Shown: positions 57,894-64,000 of the stretch, one piece after another
Layout of the letters: each line of letters begins with the position of its first letter
Position numbering within the stretch: position 1 is the first letter of the stretch
NCBI GenBank assembly: GCA_039190895.1
Contig: JBCCXY010000001.1
Span: 1 to 64,000 of the forward strand
Direction: 5' to 3'
Source of the DNA: Ovoidimarina sp039190895
GTDB taxonomy: Bacteria; Pseudomonadota; Alphaproteobacteria; Rhodobacterales; Rhodobacteraceae
Length of the DNA stretch: 64,000 nucleotides
Notes under the pieces: model-generated
The model's database searches: none
Told to the model about the DNA's origin: nothing
What the model saw: only the letters and a program-made list of their open reading frames with translations
Translations under genes and position numbers: made by a program

Positions 57894-59777
57894 CTAATCC
57901 GCCCAATCCCACGCCCCGGCGAACTCCCCCAGAACATGGGAAACCTTCTCGTCGTCCGTCTCTCCATTTCGCGCGACGAACGCGACGAGGCCGCGTTTCT
58001 TGTCTTCTCGCACCTCGGCCACGCGCGCCTGCACGCCCGCTTCGCCAAGGGCGCCATCGAACACGCGGGTAATCGCGCGTCGCCGAAGGTCTGGTTTAAA
58101 GACCTTCCCGACCGCCGTCTTCGGCAGTTCGTCCAGCACCTCCAGGTGCTTGGGATGAGCCGCGCGCTCATTGATATGGCCACGCGCGTACTCCAGCAAC
58201 TCGTCCGATGATGCCTTAGCATCAGCCACCAACTCCACGTAAACACACGGCAATTCACCGGCATATGCGTCGGGCTGGCCGATGGCCCCGGCCATGGCGA
58301 CGGCGTCGTGTCCGGCCAGCACCTCTTCGATCTCAGCCGGGTCAATGTTGTGGCCCGAGCGAATGATAAGGTCCTTCGCGCGTCCCGTGATCCACAGATA
58401 GCCGTCCTCGTCGATCCGGCCGAGGTCGCCAGTCCGCAGATGCTCCCCATGGTACAGCGACGCATTCTTCTCGGCTTCGGTGTAGGTCTTGCCGACATAC
58501 ACCCCCGGATTCGAGATGCAGATCTCGCCAATTTCGTCGCGCCCGCATTCAACCACGTCACCATCCGTCTCATTCAGGATCCTGACGTCGGTGTACGGGA
58601 ACGGGAACCCGATCGATCCGATGCGCTTCTCTCCGTCAATCGGGTTGCAGGACACAAGGCAGGTTGCCTCGGTCAAGCCATAGCCCTCGATCAGTCGGAC
58701 GCCCGTCGCCTTCTCAAAGCGGTGGAACAGTTCCACCGGCAGGGGCGACGATCCCGAAAAGGCGGTCTTGATCGTCGACAGATCGGCGTCGACGGGGCGC
58801 TGCATGAGCGCGGCAATGGCGGTGGGCACGGTGATGATGAACGTGATCTTCCAGCGCTCACACAGCTTCCAGAAGTTGTCGAAAACGCCATCGCCGCGAT
58901 ACCCCGCTGGCGTCGGGAACACGACATGCGCGCCCGAGGCGAGCGCCGACATGAGGATCACGTGACAGGCAAACACGTGGAACAGCGGCAACGGGCAGAT
59001 CACGTTGTCCTCTTCGCTGAACAGAAGCGTGTGCCCGATCCAGCCGTTGTAGACCATGCCCGAATACTTGTGCTGCGCGATCTTCGGCATCCCCGTCGTG
59101 CCACCGGTGTGGAAATACGCGGCGACGCGGTCACCCGCGCTGTCCTCGAACGCGAGGCTCGTCGGATGCTTTGCACGTTCTGCGTTGAAATTCAGGACCC
59201 TGGCGTTGTGCGTCACCTCGACCTTCGGGCGGATCAGCGGGACAATCCAGCTCTTGGGCGGTGAGAGATAGCGGTTCAGGTCGACCTCCAGCACCGTTTC
59301 CACGTTTGGCGCCAGTGCCACCGCGGCGGCGGCTTTCTGAGGCACATCCGTCTTCGGAAATCCGCGGAGCGTTACAAGGACCTTCGCCCTTGTCTCTCGC
59401 AGAATTGCCGCGATCTGCTCGGGGTCTAGCAGCGGATTGATCGGGTTCGCGATCCCCGCGATCGTGCCACCAAGGAGCGTCAGGATCGTCTCGTTACAGT
59501 TCGGCAAAAGATACGCGACCACGTCGTTTTCGCCAATTCCGAGGCTGCGCAACAGGTTGGCCGTCTGACACGTCTGCCCGTGCAACTCGCGCCACGTCAG
59601 CGTCTCGGCCTTGTCGTTTGGGCCCGAAAGGATCTGGAACGTCACCGCCGGACGAGCGCCATGCTTGGCCGCGACACGATCCAGAAACTGATACATCGTC
59701 GTCGGCTGATCGCGCGCCTCGTATGGCATCTCGCGCTCGATCTTCTTGGAATCCTCCAGCGTGGCAAACCTGCCCAT
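57894..59777 (-). CDS. Acyl-CoA synthetase (AMP-forming)
   Basis: A 627-residue adenylate-forming ligase. Motif YFHTGGTTGMPKIAQHKYSG is the P-loop; then EGYGLTEATCLVSCNPIDGE, RTGDLGRIDEDGYLWITGRA and KTAVGKVFKPDLRRRAITRV, where K in KVFK is the catalytic Lys of the mobile C-terminal domain. Residues 1-30 carry an N-terminal extension. It activates a fatty or aryl carboxylate with ATP and CoA. Shine-Dalgarno GGAGGACG precedes ATG 59777. A second AMP-ligase lies 3 kb away. Confidence 0.9.
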   Translation of the reverse strand: MGRFATLEDSKKIEREMPYEARDQPTTMYQFLDRVAAKHGARPAVTFQILSGPNDKAETLTWRELHGQTCQTANLLRSLGIGENDVVAYLLPNCNETILTLLGGTIAGIANPINPLLDPEQIAAILRETRAKVLVTLRGFPKTDVPQKAAAAVALAPNVETVLEVDLNRYLSPPKSWIVPLIRPKVEVTHNARVLNFNAERAKHPTSLAFEDSAGDRVAAYFHTGGTTGMPKIAQHKYSGMVYNGWIGHTLLFSEEDNVICPLPLFHVFACHVILMSALASGAHVVFPTPAGYRGDGVFDNFWKLCERWKITFIITVPTAIAALMQRPVDADLSTIKTAFSGSSPLPVELFHRFEKATGVRLIEGYGLTEATCLVSCNPIDGEKRIGSIGFPFPYTDVRILNETDGDVVECGRDEIGEICISNPGVYVGKTYTEAEKNASLYHGEHLRTGDLGRIDEDGYLWITGRAKDLIIRSGHNIDPAEIEEVLAGHDAVAMAGAIGQPDAYAGELPCVYVELVADAKASSDELLEYARGHINERAAHPKHLEVLDELPKTAVGKVFKPDLRRRAITRVFDGALGEAGVQARVAEVREDKKRGLVAFVARNGETDDEKVSHVLGEFAGAWDWAD

Positions 59778-59851
59778 CGCGTCCTCCCCTATATTTCGAA
59801 GCCAGAGAATGGCGTGAACTGGGGCCAGCCTGCAAGCGCGACGCTGCGTCG

Positions 59852-61642
59852 TTACTCGGCGGCGATCCCGTCGGTGAACTGCAAACGGGCCAGCCGTGCA
59901 TACAGGCCGCCTTGCGCGACCAGCGCATCGTGTGAGCCCTCAGCGACAATCCGGCCCGAGTCAAAGACAAGGATCCGATCCGCCTTCTTCACGGTCGAAA
60001 GCCGATGCGCAACGACAAGGGTCGTGCGCGTTTCGCTCAGGCGATCCACCGCATCCTGCACAGCACGTTCGCTTTCGGCGTCGAGGGCCGAGGTCGCCTC
60101 ATCCAGCAGCAGGATCGGCGCATCCCGCAGGATCGCCCGGGCCAGCGCAATCCGCTGCTTCTGGCCGCCGGACAGCATGATGCCACGCTCGCCAACATAG
60201 GAGTCATAGCCCTCTGGCAGCTCCGACAGGAACTGATGCGCCGCAGCCGCCTTGGCCGCAGCCTCAACCTCAGGGTCGGTGGCGCCCGGGCGCCCGAAGC
60301 GAATGTTTTCTCGGGCGGACATGGCAAAGATGACCGGATCCTGTGGCACCAGCGCGATGTGCTTGCGGAAGTCGCCCCGCGCCAATTCCCGGATATCGGC
60401 CCCATCAATGCGGATTGCCCCGCTGTCCGGGTCATAGAACCGCAACAGCAGTTGCAGAACAGTCGTTTTGCCCGCTCCGGACGGCCCCACCAATGCAACC
60501 GTCTCTCCGGGAGTCACATCAAAGCTGACACCCTCCAGCGCCTGAATCCCGGGTCTGGTCGGGTAGGCAAAGTGGACTTTCTCAAATGCCACGGCACCAG
60601 AAACGTTGGCCGGTAAAGCATCCGGCTGGCTAGGATCCTCTACCGTGTCCTCGGTGTTCATCAGCTCCACCAGCCGCTCGGTCGCCCCGGCGGCACGCTG
60701 CAGCTCGCCCCAGATCTCGGACAGCGCGCCCACCGAACCGGCAAGGATCACGGCATAAATCACGAACTGCACCAACTCTCCGGTGGACATAACGCCAGTG
60801 CGCACATCGCGGGCGCCAATCCACAGGACGCCAACGATCCCGGCGAAGGCCACCATAATGACGATCACCGTCATGAACGCCCGAACCCCGATCCGGCGAC
60901 GGGCGACGTCGAACGACGTCTCTGTGACATCCCCGAACGCCTTGCGACTGGCCGCCTCATGGGTGAACGCCTGCACCGTCTGGGCCGACAGAAGCGCCTC
61001 GGACGCGCTGCCGGACGACGTCGCAATCCAGTCCTGGCTCTCCCGCGACAAGCGTCGCAGACGACGGCCGAGGATCACAATCGGGATCACCACGGTCGGG
61101 ATCAGAAGAACCACAAGCCCGGCCAGCTTGGGGGCCGTTACAACCAACATGATCAGCGCCCCGATCAGAAGGATCACATTGCGCAACGCGACCGACACAG
61201 ACGAACCAATAACGCTAAGCAGCAGCGTGGTGTCTGTCGTGATCCGGCTCAGCACCTCACCGGTCATAATGCGCTCGTAAAACGCGGGGCTCATGCCGAC
61301 CATGCGATTGAAGACCGCCTTCCGGATATCGGCCACCACCCGCTCCCCCAGCCGGGTCACAAGGTAGTACCGAAGGCCCGTCCCCAGGGCGAGCAACGCC
61401 GCAATGCCCAAAGCGGCAAGGAAATACTGATCAAGAAGTTCCACCGCAGACGTCTCAAACCCGTCGACCACGCGCCGCACGGCGATCGGCAGCACCAAAG
61501 AGACGGTAGCCGTCAGCACAAGCGCGGCCAGCGCCGCAAACAGCATTGCGCGATAGGGCACAAAGAACGGCGTCAACTCGCGTAGGGCCCCGACCCTGCG
61601 CGATTTCGCACGTTCTTCCGACGCACCCGATGTTTCCGCCAT
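59852..61642 (-). CDS. MsbA-like ABC exporter (permease-ATPase fusion)
   Basis: A 596-residue half-transporter. Residues about 30-320 hold six transmembrane helices (LFAALAALVLTATVSLVLPI, FLAALGIAALLALGTGLRYY, NVILLIGALIMLVVTAPKLA and more), then the ATPase: Walker A LVGPSGAGKTTVLQLLLRFY, signature LSGGQKQRIALARAILRDAP and Walker B ILLLDEATSAL. ATG 61642 follows a GGGGGAGG; upstream in-frame codons are less likely. It exports a lipid or hydrophobic compound as a homodimer; substrate unknown. It lies divergent to nothing; tRNA-Gly follows on the same strand 95 bp upstream. Confidence 0.9.
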   Translation of the reverse strand: MAETSGASEERAKSRRVGALRELTPFFVPYRAMLFAALAALVLTATVSLVLPIAVRRVVDGFETSAVELLDQYFLAALGIAALLALGTGLRYYLVTRLGERVVADIRKAVFNRMVGMSPAFYERIMTGEVLSRITTDTTLLLSVIGSSVSVALRNVILLIGALIMLVVTAPKLAGLVVLLIPTVVIPIVILGRRLRRLSRESQDWIATSSGSASEALLSAQTVQAFTHEAASRKAFGDVTETSFDVARRRIGVRAFMTVIVIMVAFAGIVGVLWIGARDVRTGVMSTGELVQFVIYAVILAGSVGALSEIWGELQRAAGATERLVELMNTEDTVEDPSQPDALPANVSGAVAFEKVHFAYPTRPGIQALEGVSFDVTPGETVALVGPSGAGKTTVLQLLLRFYDPDSGAIRIDGADIRELARGDFRKHIALVPQDPVIFAMSARENIRFGRPGATDPEVEAAAKAAAAHQFLSELPEGYDSYVGERGIMLSGGQKQRIALARAILRDAPILLLDEATSALDAESERAVQDAVDRLSETRTTLVVAHRLSTVKKADRILVFDSGRIVAEGSHDALVAQGGLYARLARLQFTDGIAAE

Positions 61643-61736
61643 ATCCTCCCCCGTTAGGCGTGGTCGCACCACCTTAAGCACGAATTTCGCCTGCGGAAAC
61701 CGCGACACATCATGCCGACATCGTGCTGTGGGTTTC

Positions 61737-61811
<75 letters not shown>

Positions 61812-62025
61812 TCAGCGACGATGGGCATATTTCATTGGGTTTTGAGCGTCAAGCGCCCACATGGTTTTGCCGCGAAGCCACCCTAGTTGGGGTCAAAACA
61901 AACTCCACGGAGCCACCTTCGTTCTCTTTAGCCTCGTCAATCTGCGCCTCCAAACTGGTGCGCCGCTAACGCGTCATCCAAATCCTCGATGAGCCGAACA
62001 TCAGAGATCGGCGGCAGTCGCCGTG

Positions 62026-62907
62026 TCACAAGAAGCTGTCGGGCAGTTTCTGTTCGGCCGCCGTGTTGGCCCGTCGGAAATACAGCGTCACGCAGGTCGA
62101 GATGATCACGATGAAAAGCGAGTACAACGCCGGAACGGCCATGATTGCCTGCTGTTGATCCTCGGGGAATGTGAAAACGATGATCGCAATGGCCAGTGGG
62201 CCATTCTGGATGCCGGTCTCAAGCGCTACGGTTCGCGCGTTCCGGGGATGTAGTCGAAGCGACTTGGCGAACAGGTAGCCCAGCGTGATCCCGACAATCC
62301 CCAGCCCGATTGAAGCCGCATAGGTTGCGGGTGTCGTGTTCAAAAGGAACTGCCAGTTCGCCGGCACCCAGGTCACGGCAATCAGCACGATGAAAAGAAC
62401 GCCAAGAAGCGAGCCCGCAAACTCCATCACGGCGCCCGCATTGGCATTGAACTTGCGCAACGTCATACCGATTGCAACAGGCACAAGCAGAACCACAAGG
62501 ACGGCGATGATGTCTTCGCGCGGGATCGCCAGATCAAGGGCTGAGGCGTAGACCAGAAGGATGATCGGGATAAGAACCACGCCAGTCAGCGTGGACGTCA
62601 CCGTCATCAGAACGCTAAGCGCCAGATTTCCTTTGGAAAAGTAGGTAAAGATGTTCGATGTCGTTCCACCGGGCATACACGCCATGATCAGAACACCAAT
62701 CGCGATGGTCTCTGGCAGCACGAGTGTCAGCACCAGGATAAAGCCAAGTAGCGGCATGAACCCGTACTGGCTGACGATCCCGATTATCAGGCCATAAGGA
62801 CGCCTCAGCGCCAGGTAAAAGTCGCGCGGCGTCAGCGAGGCCCCCATGCCCAGCATGATCACAGCCACCATGATCCCCAGAAGGGTTTGAGTGAATTCGC
62901 TTACCAT
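62026..62907 (-). CDS. Bile acid:sodium symporter (BASS) family transporter
   Basis: A 293-residue membrane protein of about nine or ten helices. Conserved family blocks: MGASLTPRDFYLALRRPYGL, PLLGFILVLTLVLPETIAIG and MACMPGGTTSNIFTYFSKGN, where the CPGG-TxSN motif binds sodium. The C-terminal half has GIVGITLGYLFAKSLRLHPR and the family's ARTVALETGIQNGPLAIAI. Substrates of such bacterial BASS proteins include keto acids or sulfonates; not predictable here. It is 7 bp downstream of the acyl-CoA ligase gene and probably co-transcribed with it. Confidence 0.9.
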   Translation of the reverse strand: MVSEFTQTLLGIMVAVIMLGMGASLTPRDFYLALRRPYGLIIGIVSQYGFMPLLGFILVLTLVLPETIAIGVLIMACMPGGTTSNIFTYFSKGNLALSVLMTVTSTLTGVVLIPIILLVYASALDLAIPREDIIAVLVVLLVPVAIGMTLRKFNANAGAVMEFAGSLLGVLFIVLIAVTWVPANWQFLLNTTPATYAASIGLGIVGITLGYLFAKSLRLHPRNARTVALETGIQNGPLAIAIIVFTFPEDQQQAIMAVPALYSLFIVIISTCVTLYFRRANTAAEQKLPDSFL

Positions 62908-62914
62908 GCGTCGC

Positions 62915-64000
62915 CTACTCCGCCGCCGCCTTCGCCATCTCTGCCGCGCGCAGGTCTTTTCTCAGGATCTTGCCGACATTCGACTTGGGCAGGTCGTCGC
63001 GGAACTCAATCACCTTTGGGACCTTATAGCTCGTTAGATGCTCTTTGCAGTAGGCCCGCACGGCCTCGCCGGTTAGCGTTTTATCGCCACTGACGACAAA
63101 CGCTTTGACCACTTCGCCGGAAGTGTCGTCCGGAACGCCGATGACCGCCGCCTCGATAATGGCCGGGTGCGCGGCAAGGATATCTTCGACCTCGTTCGGA
63201 TAGACGTTGAAGCCCGAGACGACGACCATGTCCTTCTTGCGGTCGACAATCCGGATGTAGCCATCTTCGTCCATCACTCCGATATCGCCGGTCAGAAACC
63301 AATCCCCGTTCATCACCTTTGCGGTTTCATCCGGCTTTCTCCAATACCCCTTCATGATCTGCGGACCACGGGCCCCGATCTCGCCAGTTTCGCCAACACC
63401 AAGGCGGCGCCCATCATCCGAAAAGCAGGCGACGTCAGTCGAGGGAACAGGGATGCCGATTGTGCCCTCGCGCCCCTTGCCGACGGGCTCGAACGTCAGA
63501 ACCGGCGACGTCTCGGTCAGGCCATAGCCTTGCACCAACTCGGCCCCGGTGATCTCTTTCCATTTAGCCGCAACAGACGATTGCAACGCCATGCCGCCCG
63601 CACCCGCAAACTTCATGTGTTTCGGCGGGCTGTCGGTGAACCAAATCTCGTTGTTCAGCCCGTTGAACAGCGTGTTCACACCACTCATCCACGTGATCCT
63701 GTAGTTCTCAAACGCGCGCCTCATATTCGAAAGCGGGCGAGGATTGGGGATCAGCACGTTCTGTGCGCCCATCCAGTAAAAGGCCAGCATGTTCACCGTA
63801 AACGCAAAGATATGGTACATCGGCAGCGCGGTGAGGATGACCTCCTTCCCTTTCTCCATATCACTGCCCAAAAGCTCCATGGCCTGTTCCATGTTCGTAA
63901 CAAGGTTGCCATGGGTCAGCATCGCACCCTTGGCGACGCCAGTTGTGCCGCCGGTGTATTGGAGGACGGCCAGATCATCGCCATTGACGCTCTGGTGGTA
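62915..64000 (-). CDS. Long-chain-fatty-acid-CoA ligase-like protein, N-terminus outside window
   Basis: Adenylate-forming ligase entering from the right edge. The P-loop YTGGTTGVAKGAMLTHGNLV is at about 63960-63900; GYGLTETSPVLTFEPVGKGR, LTGDIGVMDEDGYIRIVDRK and the C-terminal SNVGKILRKDLRAAEMAKAA follow, all typical of FadD. The frame is still open at base 64000, so at least the first 200 residues are missing. It activates fatty acids to acyl-CoA for beta-oxidation. The BASS transporter gene starts 7 bp after its stop. Confidence 0.9.
   Translation of the reverse strand, partial: YHQSVNGDDLAVLQYTGGTTGVAKGAMLTHGNLVTNMEQAMELLGSDMEKGKEVILTALPMYHIFAFTVNMLAFYWMGAQNVLIPNPRPLSNMRRAFENYRITWMSGVNTLFNGLNNEIWFTDSPPKHMKFAGAGGMALQSSVAAKWKEITGAELVQGYGLTETSPVLTFEPVGKGREGTIGIPVPSTDVACFSDDGRRLGVGETGEIGARGPQIMKGYWRKPDETAKVMNGDWFLTGDIGVMDEDGYIRIVDRKKDMVVVSGFNVYPNEVEDILAAHPAIIEAAVIGVPDDTSGEVVKAFVVSGDKTLTGEAVRAYCKEHLTSYKVPKVIEFRDDLPKSNVGKILRKDLRAAEMAKAAAE

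Overview
The window looks like a chromosomal segment of a Rhodobacteraceae (Roseobacter-group) alphaproteobacterium. It is GC-rich and densely coded, with many 4-nt ATGA/GTGA operon overlaps. The gene set fits a marine heterotroph of that group: a sorbitol/mannitol-type ABC binding protein, choline-sulfatase, a non-pyrrolysine MttB-family methyltransferase, a Liv-type ABC operon, citramalate synthase, and DUF6477 and DUF6456 proteins. All assignments are from reading the sequence; no database search was run.

Layout. 1-2.4 kb: polyol-type ABC solute-binding protein (cut by the window edge) behind a LacI-type regulator; both upstream regions carry a similar 20-bp element. 2.4-4.75 kb: EF-G paralog preceded by an 11-codon reading frame with a strong Shine-Dalgarno and two hairpins. 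4.82-15.35 kb: a 10.5-kb integrated element between 48-bp repeats, inserted in tRNA-Asn(GTT). It carries a tyrosine integrase, an AlpA-like regulator, a complete head and packaging set (TerL, HNH nuclease, HK97-type capsid, prohead protease, connector, portal), an ADP-ribosyltransferase-like protein and a Cas2/SinR-like protein. It has no recognisable tail, lysis or replication genes. This is the layout of a capsid-forming phage satellite (cf-PICI type) and is the most interesting object in the window.

15.4-18.3 kb: MBL-fold hydrolase divergent from an EnvZ-like kinase. 18.3-26.5 kb: minus-strand operons: an EamA exporter; degenerate alpha/beta hydrolase, truncated haemoglobin, PAS-cyclase and PAS-kinase; OsmC, small peptide, FMO-like and FAD oxidoreductases. 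Three of these transcription units start with the same triple TGAWAC-type repeat. 26.6-32.1 kb: VOC protein, a cysteine synthase-glutaredoxin fusion behind two tiny ORFs, then a hybrid PAS kinase with an OmpR-type regulator. 32.1-38.1 kb: an orphan membrane-anchored protein and a complete livFGMHJ-type operon with a stand-alone RAM-domain protein in front. 38.25 kb: tRNA-Leu(CAA). 38.4-43 kb: squalene/phytoene synthase-like protein, methyltransferase, cimA and cysS. 43.2-45.3 kb: a chemoreceptor with a long charged helix.

45.5-64 kb: betC, DUF6456 and DUF6477 proteins, MttB family, glpK, an orphan 396-residue protein, psuK-psuG, a DUF502 membrane protein, two small exported proteins with a shared Cys motif, a doubly broken GT11 fucosyltransferase pseudogene, an acyl-CoA synthetase, an MsbA-like ABC exporter, tRNA-Gly(TCC), a BASS transporter and a second acyl-CoA ligase that runs off the end.
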